Assembly (NCBI GenBank): GCA_944472155.2
Contig: OX235279.1
Location: forward strand, 53,231,564-53,295,563
Reading direction: 5' to 3'
DNA: 64,000 bases
Source of the DNA: Trichobilharzia szidati
Lineage: Eukaryota > Platyhelminthes > Trematoda > Strigeidida > Schistosomatidae
Part shown: piece by piece, positions 39,101 to 49,145 of the stretch
How the letters are laid out: each line of letters begins with the position of its first letter
How positions within the stretch are numbered: position 1 is the stretch's first letter
Notes under the pieces: model-generated
Database searches by the model: none
What the model saw: only the letters and a program-made list of their open reading frames with translations
What the model was told of the DNA's origin: nothing
Position numbers and translations under genes: made by a program

Positions 39101-42100
39101 CTCACCCAACACGTTACCATCAATGGTGTGTTACATCACTTGAATTCACTTACACAATATTGAGCGGGTCACAAACATGAATTTTAAATTACTATGATCT
39201 CATAACAAACTCCAATTATTTTACATTTGAGAAATTATACGACTTCTGAAATAAGTTGACATAGGTGTCTTCATTGTTTCCCTTATGGTTGGAAGTTTCT
39301 TTAGCGACAGGGTGTGATCGCTACCATCAAAACCAAATTTCTCCCTTTTTCCGAATTTAGGACAGGTTAGCGAAAGAGACGAGTGACATCAAACGCCACG
39401 ACCTTGAGTGGAAACTTGAATGGGTGTCCGAAGGTTATGTGGGGAGGACCATGTGAGCAGTCATAGAGCCAGTTAGAAGTGATGACGCAGAAAGGGGTGT
39501 AGTGGAGACGTTCCGCTGAAGTCATATGCACCACTCATAACCAAAGGAACGAGTAAAAAAAAGTTTAACAATAATTTGCAAGTGTTCGGGATTTCATAGC
39601 GTATAAGATTTCCTAATTCCCTTTATTATAAATTTTGCTTTGATAAGCGGATATCATCTCAACAACCAATCAAAACCAAAAGCCTACCGTTACACTTGTA
39701 GGTTGAAATTCGAAGACATGCAATTCAGAATCTAAATATTCCTATAGAATATTCAGAATCAGAATAATTTGAAGGAAGAGTGGTTGTTAAAACTGGAAAA
39801 TAACATCGTCAACTACGAACATGAACTTTGTATATTAGCCTACATAGTGAGTGTTACAGTATAGGCTACTTAGAAGCTAAAAAGAATCGACAAAATAGAC
39901 CAGTGCTTTATTATTTCATTACAGCTCCTTTTGTCGTATATTCTAAGAATGCATAGTATGTGTATAATCCATGGCGCCTAAAAACTGATTGCGTTTTTGC
40001 TTTCATTCAAAAATACGAGTAGTAAACGAATATATATATATATCTGAAAATAATTTAAAGTAGCAACACAAGGTCATAGTGACGACTCACTTAATGATTC
40101 CATAGAATTCATTTTACGCTGCATATATGAAGAATCACTAGCTACATCAGATACAGGTTCGAACCACTAGAATTTAAAGAAAAAATAATATATGAACCCT
40201 AGCGTGCATAATAATCCAGACCTAAGATATTCACACTTAAAAGACAAATAAAAGTGCCAATTACAGGAAACTAACTGACTGTTAAAATCTAAAAGCGGCA
40301 CTGCAGACCTCTGACAAGTAATAATAATAACAATATTAAATGAGGACTTCATATAACTTGTGACACATCTCCGCTGGAATAGATAATGCAGTGAAATTTT
40401 ATTTTACATTATAAGTTAGAAACAAAAAAACTTAATCCGTAGAAAAATAACATCATAGTAAGGATACGAGGATCTAAGCACAAAAAGAATGGTGTTAGTA
40501 TAATAAAAAACGACCCAAAAAAATCCACAACGGCCAGCTGAAAAACTTCTACAGTCAGATACGCATCAATCGCAAGCACAACCTGATAATACCTCTTGAG
40601 ACTAGAATCAGCAGAATATGCAGGCGAATCAGTAGGAGAGGAGATCACTCTACTGAGGCAAACACTACTTGAGAATGGTTACCCACTACGCTTTATAGAT
40701 GAACACATAAAGCCGAAAATCAACTAAGAACAATCCATCTCTGTGCCGAAGAAGAGGCTATACATGAATGTGGCGTTCAAAGGCGACCTTCTGGCCGACA
40801 TCTTAAAGAGAAGAGTATCTGACGCCCTGAAAAGAACATTCCTTGCTGGTACATTGCGAATAGTATTCTCAAGCCGCCCGCTGTTCTTCAACAACTCAAA
40901 AGATAAACTATCGCATTTCATCACTTCTGAGTGTATCTACCAATATACTTGTTCATGTGAAACGAGATATATAGGTCGTTTGATGCGTGTTTCATCTAAA
41001 AGAATTAAAGAACATTATCCTGCTTGGCTAAGAAAAGGTAACAGTGGATCAATAAGGAATGCTATAATTGAAAATATAGTCAACATTGGTCACTCAATAT
41101 GTAGGGAGAATTCATTCAGTGTCATCTACAAAGTCAAAAGAAGCCTCCCAAAAACAGTAAGCTTCCGTATACTTTGCGTTGCCGAGGCCTTAGCGATCCT
41201 GATAGAAGACCCTTATTTATGTACACAGAAGAAACTTCTCCTTGGGTATAAATCCAAGTTCTTTACTTACTTTACTTTACTTCGGTTATCTCCTACGGGA
41301 GGATGAGCCGGCTTCATGAACATTTCGAATCATGGTGAGAGTCGTTTGTGAGGGAGTTCATGAAGTTTCATGGGAATTTGGTACGAGTGATGTCCCCAGA
41401 ATCCAAGTTCTACAACTTTGTAAATAATGTTTTGTTTTGTTTTTGAATTTTTGTATGACATCTTAGTAACATTTTCTTCCTAATTAATCAATTCTTTATT
41501 TACTCTTTCTATCTATTACATAATTTATTTTTGGACACGTATCTCCATTAAAATCCTATCTCATATTGCGTAACTCTCGTCAGTACTTACCAATCCCCAA
41601 CCCTTAGTTACAAATTAAATTTTACTTAACAACGTCCACATTGATCTTGGCACTACCCTATAGTACTGATAAAAACTACACAATATTTCATATACCGATA
41701 GACTTCCTAGCCACATAGTTATATGCAATATCATCAACATACCCAGTTTACTGTTTAATACTATTTTTGGGATAATTTATTTTTATCTATGCCCGAGTTT
41801 TCACAGATCACCGGCATGTACATTGATTGATTAAATGTTAAATAATCATAAAACCCCAGTTGAAGTGGCTTATCGCATTCCTCCATACGAAATTGCTATA
41901 GCCTATTAAAGTGTTTTTACGGTTCGCACAGTAAAGATAATAAGTATGCATAGCAGGCTAGAAGTGAAGCAAGGTAACTTTCTAAACATCGGTCAGTTAA
42001 CAGTTCACACTTTTGTTGTATTGAATCAATGATATTACTATACTATGATTATGAGCAATAAACTGTGCTCGAAACGTCATCAGTAAACATTACTGTATAA

Positions 42101-45100
42101 CACTGTGAGACTTTATCAAAACAAAATTTACCCATAAAGGAATTATACTCGTTTCTACTTGGGAAATTTAGCTCACAAAAAGGATTTACGATAGGAATGA
42201 ACACCTAGACTTCATTTACACTTTCATAGAAGTATACTTCACAAATTATTTTGTGAAACCGTTATGTTAAAAATATTTTTTCTTCAGTATATCGATGCTT
42301 TCTGTTGCACATATGCTAAAATCTACATATATTTACTGATTAACCATAGAATTATTTTACCAAGAAATAAAAGCACCATCCAGGTTAACATAACATTTTT
42401 TCTTAGTAAGCTTTACAACAAGAAACTGCGAAAATAAGCAAAGGTCAAGACAATTTAGACGGATCAGTTGAAGGTGTGCACATACATTTGAAATTACGAG
42501 GTGTTCTCTATGTCCTTTGAGTTGACACTCATTAGTAGCGTGAAATTAAGTGATATGCTATTTCCTGTCAGTAAGTGAGTTCAGTTAAGCCTTAGCTTAA
42601 ACAGAGCTAGACAAGGCGTTAGCACCAAAAGATATTAAAATAAATTCATACTGTCAAAATATACTACTTGCAAGTAGACAAAGTAAATTAATGCAATTTT
42701 AGATGACGACAAAAGCATGGAGGTCATGAAACAAAACCTAGGGTATGAAATATTCTCATAAAGAGAATTAAAGCAGTTAGCACCGGGAGTGAATTTATTG
42801 AAAGGAGTATTTTTTAAATAGAACCACTCTTCATAAGAAGACGGTTCAGGAATGACAGCAATCTGAATTTTTAATGCAACTACAGTAAACATCATTGACA
42901 ATTGCATGAAAGAGAAGACCAGTGTGTCTTGAAGAACAAGAAGAATCAAATGTCATTATATCACCTAGTTAAAAGTGAATTACTGCAAGACAGTAAACAA
43001 CCGAAAGATGACACGCAAACTGATATAAAAAGATTTGCTTGATGTAACTCAAAACCCTTAATGACATCAACAAGTTACGATTAATTCCAGATAACATAAG
43101 TTTACTTGATATACCATATTCTATCGAATCTCTCCCGTTGACGGTGCTTGTTGTCGCTGTTGGTTGGTTATCTTCATCACCTGCTTTTTCTCCATGTTCA
43201 CCTGGGGTCCTGTCTTCGTTGCCATCTTCTTCAGCCAGTTTTTTTGGTTTTAGCCTGTAAGTCTTCAAGTTTGTGTGATATCAGACATATATCATCTGCG
43301 AAATCCAGAGTCTTCTTATCTGTGGTCCAGCGTAATCCTGTCTCCTCGCTCTCAAGCACAGTCTGACGCATAATTCAGTTCACCACAATTAGGAATGTAT
43401 CATCGGTGACTTAACTATATCAATTTTTAATAGCCCATATGTTCGGCCCAGGAGTCTAGGTAATAACCCAGAAGATTTAAATAATGAAGTCAAACAAATG
43501 AGGGAGATATTACCAGTGAATAAATACCCATCAAAAATTATTCAGAAATGTACTAAGACCGGTAAAAAAAATAAACGTACTAATGAAAATGACATACATA
43601 AAATGGAATCCCAAGCCTCTGTAGTACTGCGATATAAAGAAGAAACATAGGAAGCCGTACATAGGATTCTTAACGAGGCTCCAATCAGGGTGACATTTAC
43701 ACCAACTGAACCTCAGAGACAAATTCTGTCGCCTCAAGAACCCGAAAGGTAGATACAATTAAGAAAGATAATATAATTTACCAAATACCATGAAATGACT
43801 ATGAGGTCAGCTGCATAGGTCAAACTAGTAGATCGGCGTTAATTAGATTATTGGAGAATAAAATGTAACTAAATGTAAAATGATTGACCTGGCTGAGCTA
43901 AATAAGCTAAATAACCTAGAGAGAAAGCTCTGTCATTGTAATGTATTCATTTGTATGTAATCATACAAGGGTGGGACAGAATGAAAGTATTAAAAAGTGC
44001 TATAGTTTGGTGGAGAAAGAGGTTAATCACTGAATCTGTGCTCATCGAATCAACACCAAACACATGCAAGAGAAATAACGCCTATAGTGTCGATACGGAA
44101 ATTTGCGACAAATAACGAGGGAGGGGGGAGGGAGAGAAAGAAATATATAAAGCAAATTACGACGCTGTGTAGATAAATTGTGATCGAAACGTCATCGAAA
44201 TATTAATACTGTATCCCTCTGTGTTATGTCATATAAACTTATCCACATTCTTACTTTCTACCACAGTGACTAAGTTCTACACTCATATTAATTTATGATT
44301 AAGTTTTCCAATATACAATGCCTGGCGTCAGTGGCACAGCAGTAGAATACTCGCCAACCACGCATGCGGTTCAAGGTGCGATCACCGGTCGATGCAATCC
44401 TTTATCTCACTAATCCAGTAAAAAGCCTAGTAAAGAGGGAAGGTTGGGCATGAGGCTAGCAACCACATCCCGTAAAGATAAACACCACTGCTATCGAAAC
44501 TTTAAAGCTATAGCTTGAAACCCTATGTTCCATTGGGAACATAAAGGAATAAAAAAAAGTATACAATGCCTACGTGAGAATTAAGCATGAAACTAACCTG
44601 AGCAGGCAAGAAGTATTCTACCATCCCAACAAATATTGCACCGAAAAACAATCCTGATATTACTGGGAAGATAGCATATGCACCCAGGCCCAGGTCATTT
44701 TTGGCCATTTCCAAAGCTGGGTCCAAAAGTGACCAAAATGACGCCGCCAACATAATCTATTTGGAATATATTAAAAATGTGCACCAAATACATAATTGAG
44801 CGGGCAAAGTTAGTGTAACACATTCCTAAACTAAGTTAACTAAAAGAGTCATTCCTGAGGCAAAATGTTTGAAAGTAATATTAAATTTAAGGACATGAAA
44901 TATTTGTTACAAAGCAAGTGGTCCTCTCCATCAAACAAATGATTGTGAATATTCCAGCATGAAGTCAACAGAGTAATGTACAAGGGTGAGAAAGAAATTC
45001 TATTCTCTCCCATTGATTAGAGAAAAAACTACGAACCTAGCACTACTTAGTTTTTGTGCTCTGTCAATGACATAGGATGGGATGATTGGAAGTCCAAATA

Positions 45101-48100
45101 TCTGTTTGAATGTGTGGGTTTCCTGTAAACACTAGTGTTTAACTTCCCATCTTTCTTTTTACGCTACAACCTAACATTGGGAGCTCCCCTTCCTGACTTT
45201 CCAATTCATAACTGAATTGATTTACCTCCACTAGTGAGTTTATGTGGTCGAAAAATCTATCCATATCCTGTCTGTCTGTCTGGATTCAACATAGAACTTG
45301 GCAACGAAGTGCAACAGTTCCAGTTGCCACGTTCCAAATAGCACACAAAGGTAGACAAGAAAATGAGTGAAGAGAATCAATAGAGTTTTGACAAGTATAA
45401 GAGTGAAACAGAATGAGTAATGGTAGAAAGGAATATGAAAGATTACAGAGACTGAATACATCTGCGCCATTGACAACGATTTTGAGCCATGTCACCTATT
45501 GTCTCCAGCCATTGATTCTTAGAGTCCCGAGGGCCCCAACCCGGAAGTCTGCATCTCCTTACCTGACTCAGTTTAACTGTCAAGGATTTCATGGATTGAT
45601 GCCATGTTTTTGTTTGGCCACCGCTTACACTTTTCCAACCTGCACCTATATCAGCTAGTAATGCCCGTCGGGGGAGACGATGGTTAGGCATGCGCAGCAC
45701 GTGACCTAACCATCTCAATCTATGTAACTTTATAGCCTCTTCGATTGATTTTCCCTCTTTGCCCAACACTCTACGCCTAACGTCAACATTACTTACCTTA
45801 TTATACCACCTAACGTGAGAAAGAGATCGTAAACATCTGTGGTCAAAAACAGACAATCTCTTCATGTGTTCCGCTCTCAATGGCCACGTCTCACCGCCAT
45901 AGAGAAGGACGGAGCGAACTGATGAGCAGTATACACGTCTCTTGGTTGACAGCCGGATGTCACGCCTACGCCAGAGACGGTGTAAGTTAGCGAAAGCAGC
46001 TCGAGCTCTTTGGATCGGATCCGTGCTGAGATTTCGTCACCAATCAATCCGTTGGTGCTGATACAACTTCCCAAATAGGTGAAGTGGTCAACATGTTCTA
46101 TCATTTCACTCCCTATCACTACGCATTCTAGATTGTAATATTTCAAAACTGAACTGAAATCAATGCATAAAAGGTGAATCATACAACTTACCCCAGCCGA
46201 AAAACCCAGACACCCATCGAGAATCTGATTCTAAAAATCATATTATAAAAATACAGAAATATAATCTAAACAATTGAAATTGTATTTTTCACAATAAAAA
46301 AAACACAATGACAAACTGAATTTGTTAGGATAAATAGCTTACTTGGTAGTGTCTAAGAGTCTTATTCGAACATTCTACGAAAGGTTAGAATGGTACCCAC
46401 ATGAGTCTCACAGACCTATGGAAATATATTAATAGCTAATGTCATGAAGTACCAGTAACTTTCAAAGAAAACTACTTGCGAAATACGTTAAAACAATCAC
46501 TCTCACCATTAACAAACCAAACTATGAATGACTAAAGAAGTTCTGACAATTTAGGTAAATTTCATTAGTGTTATTTTTACTCCTTGGATGATGCGTTGTA
46601 CATTGAAAGGATATTAGATAAAAGTGTGACAAAATAGACACCAAAAGAGAATTTATTTAACTTCATCAAAGGAAAGTTAATTTATGACTATATAAATGTG
46701 GTCCTTATTATCTTTAAAATCCTTCGCAAACGCCTCTCAAATTGCTGAGGAAAACATACTTCGCCGCAAGCCTACGACAGACGTTTGCCTGCAAGAAACT
46801 GTTCAACCAGAACGCGAAAGACAAGCTGTCGCATTGGGCCCCCTCAACGTGCATATACCAGTTTACTTGCTCTTGTGGAGCTGAGTACATCGGTCGTACC
46901 ATGCGCCGACTTGAAAAACGCGCTCGTGAACACTACCCAGCCTGGCTAGTAAAAGAAGGCCAAAAACGTGTATACAGTTCAGTGACAGAACATCTGGTCA
47001 ACTCAGGACATTCAGCGCCTTTCGAAAAATCCTTCAAAGTAATATACAAGATTCAATCAAACCTATCAAAGGGAGTGAAATCAAGACATTTGGGCATAGC
47101 TGAGGCGTTAGCTATCCAAAAACTCAAACCCACTCTTGGTATCCAAAAGAAATACGTCCAACCCCTGTCCCTGCCATGGCCAGGTAAATTTTTAATAATG
47201 ACCATCCCATCGCCTTTCTTATCTAAACTTCCTGTTTATTCATGTTATTTTAAGTTTCTTAATCCCTGTCTACATACCATATTTTCATATCCACTCTTCC
47301 TGTTTATTTTGTTATTTTTACATTTCGAACCCCCAATTGCACAATGTCAATCTTCTTAGTTATTATGCTACTTTGTTTGAGTTTTATCCATCCCCCTGTT
47401 TATTATGGCATTCTAATTCCTAATTGTAACTTTTATTAATTTGACCCCTAACCAGAAATTATTCTGGAACTTTCCCACCCATTTGATATAAATACACGAA
47501 TGTACAGCCTAGATGATGACTTCGTCGAAAAGAAAATTTTCTTCGCTGCAACTGTCTTTTTATTCCCTATGATCAAATGTGTATATTCCGTGATTTGGAA
47601 TATAAATTTGTGATCAGGCGGAAACTAAAAATGAACTTGTTGGTTAAGGCCAAGAAATATTATACGTCAACTCTTACTATGTGACCTGTAAACCAGTCAT
47701 TTGACCCTAAGGCAGATAAAAGATCAAGTCGGTACATGCTAATCAGTTAGAACATATTTCTTTAAAATTTTAAACTAGTAAATTATTAGATCACTTAAAA
47801 TAGCGGTAATTTCTAGTCACATTGCATTTTGCACGGAGAAACAAATCTTTACCTTCTCAGGCAGTCTTCTGTGTCTTCTCAGTGTGAGAACAGTATTCGA
47901 GTGATCAGTTGTATATTATTGCATGTTCAAGTAACTGCAAGAACGAACCCAAATTCCAGTATTATTCAGTTACAACAGAACTGTTCAATCTTAAGTGTTG
48001 CATCCTCACTAATGTGCTTTTGTTGACCACTTTCGTCAGTGAATACTAACTGAGCGTTCAATTTTGACAAGTTTTTTTTTATTCCTTCACGTTCGCAGTG

Positions 48101-49145
48101 GAACATAGGGCTTCAAGCTGGTGGCTTGAAGTTTCTGTGGCAGTGTTTACTTTTACAGGATGGGGTTGCTAGCCTCATGCCCAACCTTTCTTCTTTACCA
48201 GCATTGTTTCTGGTTTAGCGAGCCAAAGGAGTACGTCGGCCGGGGATCGAACCCCGGACCATGTGCATGGTCGGCGAGCGTCCTAACCGCTATGCCACTG
48301 ACGCACAATTTTGACAAGTAAACAACTCTAAATGGAACTGAATAACCAGTATTTTACATCAGTAGACCATAAGGGACATAACTTAATTAGCCTTTAAAGT
48401 CAAACATAGAGCTGAGACCAAATATATACACAAAGTTCGAATAAAGCTGATATTTATTATTATTATTATATTTTATTATATTATTATTATTATTATTATA
48501 ACTGGTTCACTGACCATTCTCATTCAATACAAAGAAGTGAAAAAATCCTCATTAAAAATAACCAAGTGACCAAACCGATAACCAATAAATTCCCTGTAAA
48601 CTAGTACTTATTAATTATTCTGATGCTCACTAATGACTGGCTGCATACAGTAAGTCACCTGGAGTACTAGTGAGAAGTCGTAACCGTCTGGGTCCACCAA
48701 GTTAGGTAGGAGATCAGTTACTCGCCCATGACAATGGCTGACAGTGGTGCTTTATATATCAAAAATTGGCAAAAGTTGGAATTCATAAGCCACTAGGTCG
48801 TGTCCCAATGGCTGAATGCTCTATGAGATTTCCTTGTAACTGGAAAGTTCTGGGTTTAAACCCCAGTAAGTGCGTACCGTGGGGAGTCCTAAATCGGGAC
48901 AAAACAGCTGTCTAGTACTCCCAGGTTTTCCAACAGATGTCAACTAGTAATCAAACCTGTAAAACAGTAACCTCATCTCTATACAAGTAAACTATTAAAA
49001 GATACGAAGAAATATATTTGCATACCTGTAAATGGACAGAATGACTAGAAATGATGAAACAGAATACAGAGCCAAGAGCAGTTACAAACCATGTTAAACC
49101 AGTACCCAATATAGTCTGTACAAACGGAGATACATCTTGAATCAT
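27053..49145 (-). CDS. SLC39A11: ZIP-family zinc transporter, SLC39A11/ZIP11 type (complete, 8 exons)
   Basis: join of 49145-49026, 46230-46192, 44756-44598, 40166-40091, 38641-38365, 37574-37476, 35990-35832, 27137-27053 (minus strand): 1014 bases, 337 residues, about the length of human ZIP11. All phases agree across GT-AG junctions. ZIP proteins carry Zn2+ and related metals into the cytosol through eight membrane helices. Signature motifs: [11 protein letters not shown] in exon 5 and [14 protein letters not shown] in exon 6 (helices IV and V, metal path), [15 protein letters not shown] in exon 7, [10 protein letters not shown] in exon 8. Exons 4-5 code the variable cytosolic loop. ZIP11 members typically sit in Golgi or other internal membranes. 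The gene is stretched over 22 kb by retroelements, some within 30 bases of splice sites. Identity rests on motif order along the whole length. Confidence 0.93.
27271..27858 (-). mobile_element. PLE 3' end (tail family T), inverted copy 2, split by Sm-alpha
   Basis: Minus-strand counterpart of 11985-12465 and 29531-29985, in SLC39A11 intron 7. Interrupted at 27547-27730 by the Sm-alpha SINE. The hammerhead-like hairpin is at 27316-27370. With 29531-29985 it forms an inverted pair around a gypsy remnant. Confidence 0.85.
27547..27730 (+). mobile_element. Sm-alpha-type hammerhead SINE with 14-bp target duplication
   Basis: Flanked by ACAATAAGTAACTT at 27533-27546 and 27731-27744. Insert of 184 bases: head with B box GGGTTCGAGCCTCGG (about 27609), then the hammerhead at 27653-27697 (CCAG, TGACGA, GTCCC AAATA GGAC, GAAA, ATGC/GCAT, C, CTGG). 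Matches the schistosome Sm-alpha hammerhead in order and loops. Core base C3 is deleted, so cleavage should fail. Stem III reads ATGCGCAT where the published type reads ACGCGCGT, a paired change. Confidence 0.88.
27900..28225 (+). repeat. Possible non-LTR 3' end with (ATT)n tail
   Basis: Sequence ending TACTGTTATGGAATAAAGCAAA followed by an ATT run at about 28207-28222. The pattern of a unique segment plus trinucleotide tail resembles CR1/RTE 3' ends. No coding part is seen. Confidence 0.35.
28245..28760 (+). pseudogene. Ty3/gypsy LTR retrotransposon integrase C-terminal remnant
   Basis: Across two or three frames the plus strand shows the typical end of gypsy integrase: [15 protein letters not shown], then in another frame [21 protein letters not shown] (usually KLH-x-PW-x-GPY), [19 protein letters not shown], then [14 protein letters not shown]. 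Stops and shifts break every frame, and RT, RNase H and gag are absent. Lies in SLC39A11 intron 7 between two inverted PLE tails. Confidence 0.8.
28761..29530 (+). other. Probable downstream part of the gypsy remnant
   Basis: GC-richer than its surroundings and with a coding-like feel (for example [20 protein letters not shown] near 28965), but broken in all frames. Ends abruptly at the PLE tail starting 29531. No LTR pair was found. Confidence 0.4.
29531..29985 (+). mobile_element. PLE 3' end (tail family T), copy 3
   Basis: [15 protein letters not shown] codons, stop, then the same tail as 11985-12465, about 95% identical. Hammerhead-like fold at 29835-29887. Confidence 0.85.
29986..33960. 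other. SLC39A11 intron 7 interior, little recognised
   Basis: AT-rich. A minus-strand open frame at 33694-33939 followed by an ATT-type run (33723-33740) may be a worn non-LTR 3' end, but no motif confirms it. Otherwise nothing was recognised. Confidence 0.4.
33962..34185 (-). mobile_element. tRNA-headed SINE, worn minus-strand copy
   Basis: Contains, in reverse order, the body (GTCTCAAGCTTTGAAGTTTCA, GTGGTCCCCAGCCTTCC) and decayed head (GCTATTGAACC ... ACGCG) of the SINE family seen at 48073-48305. Confidence 0.55.
34186..35831. other. SLC39A11 intron 7, 5' part
   Basis: AT-rich, with a (TA)n run at 34873-34896. No other feature was recognised. Confidence 0.4.
35832..35990 (-). CDS. SLC39A11: SLC39A11 exon 7
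   Basis: 159 bases coding [10 protein letters not shown] ... [20 protein letters not shown], helices VI and VII. Acceptor ACTTAG, donor CTAG|GTAATT. Confidence 0.95.
36190..36720 (-). pseudogene. RTE-type non-LTR C-terminal remnant
   Basis: Minus-strand frame 36552-36307 codes [20 protein letters not shown] followed by TRQ and a WRR end, the classic C-terminus of schistosome RTE (SR2-like) pol. Upstream sequence to 36720 shows further degraded coding. In SLC39A11 intron 6, sense to the gene. Confidence 0.8.
37476..37574 (-). CDS. SLC39A11: SLC39A11 exon 6
   Basis: 99 bases coding [20 protein letters not shown] and following residues: helix V with the second metal motif. Acceptor ACCAG, donor TTTTG|GTAATT. 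Confidence 0.95.
38365..38641 (-). CDS. SLC39A11: SLC39A11 exon 5
   Basis: 277 bases. Charged loop, then the [18 protein letters not shown] helix with the ZIP metal motif. Acceptor TTACAG, donor CCAG|GTAGGT. Confidence 0.95.
39340..39570 (+). pseudogene. RTE-type non-LTR 3' remnant, heavily decayed
   Basis: Plus-strand segment with [20 protein letters not shown], comparable to the SSDITRQ-x-L block of the 36.3-kb copy, followed by ACTCATAACCAAAGGAACGAG. Shifted and stopped. Confidence 0.45.
40091..40166 (-). CDS. SLC39A11: SLC39A11 exon 4
   Basis: 76 bases, Ser-rich loop ([13 protein letters not shown]...), TTCTAG acceptor and GTGAGT donor. Least conserved exon; supported by phase agreement with exons 3 and 5. 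Confidence 0.75.
40495..41250 (+). pseudogene. PLE copy 4 (PLE-4), nuclease end
   Basis: PLE-1 family. Starts in the linker ([19 protein letters not shown]), shifts near 40640, has a stop near 40723, then an open 40743-41306 frame with [49 protein letters not shown] and a C-terminal LCTQKKLLL. The YIG motif is intact here. Antisense within SLC39A11 intron 3. Tail continues to about 41700, interrupted by the insert at 41263-41399. Confidence 0.85.
41263..41399 (-). mobile_element. 137-bp insert with tetranucleotide tail and 12-bp target duplication
   Basis: AATCCAAGTTCT flanks it at 41251-41262 and 41400-41411. On the minus strand it ends in an AAGT/AAG-type tail. Too short to code. It looks like the 3' end of a LINE or a small SINE that was dropped into the PLE-4 tail. 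Confidence 0.75.
42030..42160 (+). mobile_element. PLE tail family T, copy 4 (short)
   Basis: TATGATTATGAGCAATA ... GCTCGAAACGTCATCAGT ... AACACTGTGAGACTTTATC, the same order as at 12310-12400. Coding end is missing. Confidence 0.75.
42180..43095. other. SLC39A11 intron 3, no recognised feature
   Basis: AT-rich intronic DNA without a recognised element. Confidence 0.35.
43100..43385 (-). pseudogene. RTE-type reverse transcriptase fragment with FADD motif
   Basis: Minus strand reads [26 protein letters not shown] near 43345-43260, the RT catalytic block of RTE elements (FADD, two catalytic Asp). A shift follows it, then the frame 43268-42969. About 90 residues only. In SLC39A11 intron 3, sense to the gene. 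Confidence 0.75.
43500..44300 (+). pseudogene. PLE remnant with GIY-YIG and tail (PLE-10)
   Basis: Degenerate plus-strand coding: [12 protein letters not shown] near 43690, [17 protein letters not shown] near 43815 (YIG region of the nuclease), then [10 protein letters not shown] ... [12 protein letters not shown] near 44015-44085, then tail T with GATC hairpin and GAAACGTCATCG at 44161-44200. Same family as the remnant at 62229-62890. Confidence 0.65.
44324..44559 (+). mobile_element. tRNA-headed SINE with 12-bp target duplication, next to exon 3
   Basis: TATACAATGCCT at 44312-44323 and 44560-44571 flanks a SINE of the 6676 family (head with GGCACAGCAGTAGAATAC, body GGGAAGGTTGGGCATGAGG, end TATGTTCCATTGGGAACATA plus A run). 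Only 26 bases separate the right duplication from SLC39A11 exon 3, so the donor region of intron 3 abuts the insert, antisense. Confidence 0.9.
44598..44756 (-). CDS. SLC39A11: SLC39A11 exon 3
   Basis: 53 codons ([18 protein letters not shown] ... VEYFLPAQ), helices II and III. Acceptor AATAG, donor CAG|GTTAGT. A SINE with target duplication ends 26 bases past the donor. Confidence 0.93.
45240..46170 (-). pseudogene. CR1/RTE-type non-LTR pol C-terminal remnant, copy 2
   Basis: Minus-strand frames 46182-45877 and 45880-45443 together show [70 protein letters not shown] and [20 protein letters not shown]: the C-terminus of a schistosome non-LTR pol. One frameshift near 45880. The 3' UTR is repeated at 20.1 kb. 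Fills most of SLC39A11 intron 2, in sense, starting close to the micro-exon donor. Confidence 0.85.
46192..46230 (-). CDS. SLC39A11: SLC39A11 exon 2, 39-bp micro-exon
   Basis: Thirteen codons [13 protein letters not shown], flanked by TTTTTAG and GTAAGT. This is the ILDG-LGF-AG segment conserved in ZIP11. A non-LTR element begins only a few tens of bases past its donor. Confidence 0.9.
46705..47359 (+). mobile_element. PLE copy 5 (PLE-5), GIY-YIG module with open frame
   Basis: Starts in the DILKRR-like segment (KILRKRLSN), one shift near 46740, then an open frame to 47359. Nuclease landmarks: [77 protein letters not shown]. The usual stop after LPW is lost, which adds about 62 residues of tail-derived sequence. 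YIG, Arg and Glu positions look kept. RT is absent. Antisense in SLC39A11 intron 1; tail continues to about 47600. Confidence 0.85.
48073..48305 (-). mobile_element. tRNA-headed SINE with 14-bp target duplication and poly(A) tail
   Basis: CAATTTTGACAAGT lies at 48059-48072 and 48306-48319. On the minus strand the element starts TGCGTCAGTGGCATAGCGGT (A box), has B box GGGGTTCGATCCCCGG, the common body, and ends in an A run. Cleanest copy of this family in the window, in SLC39A11 intron 1, sense. Confidence 0.93.
48452..48500. repeat. (TTA)n microsatellite
   Basis: Imperfect TTA run preceded by GAATAAAGCTGATA, like a non-LTR 3' end with trinucleotide tail. Confidence 0.9.
48795..48955 (+). mobile_element. 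tRNA-headed hammerhead SINE, copy D (complete head)
   Basis: Head: A-box-like CAATGGCTGAATGCTC, B-box-like GGGTTTAAACCCC. Hammerhead block 48873-48922: stem I GTACCG/TAGTAC, core reduced to TGGGGA, stem II GTCC...GGAC, AAAA for GAAA, stem III ACAG/CTGT, GTC. Tail TTTTCCAACAGATGTCAACTA. Shows the full order head-hammerhead-tail of the family. Ends about 70 bases from the SLC39A11 exon 1 donor. Confidence 0.8.
49026..49145 (-). CDS. SLC39A11: SLC39A11 exon 1
   Basis: Forty codons from ATG 49143-49145 to the donor CAG|GTATG. Encodes the N-terminal first helix; residues [16 protein letters not shown] align with the start of ZIP11. Ends in phase 0. Confidence 0.9.
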
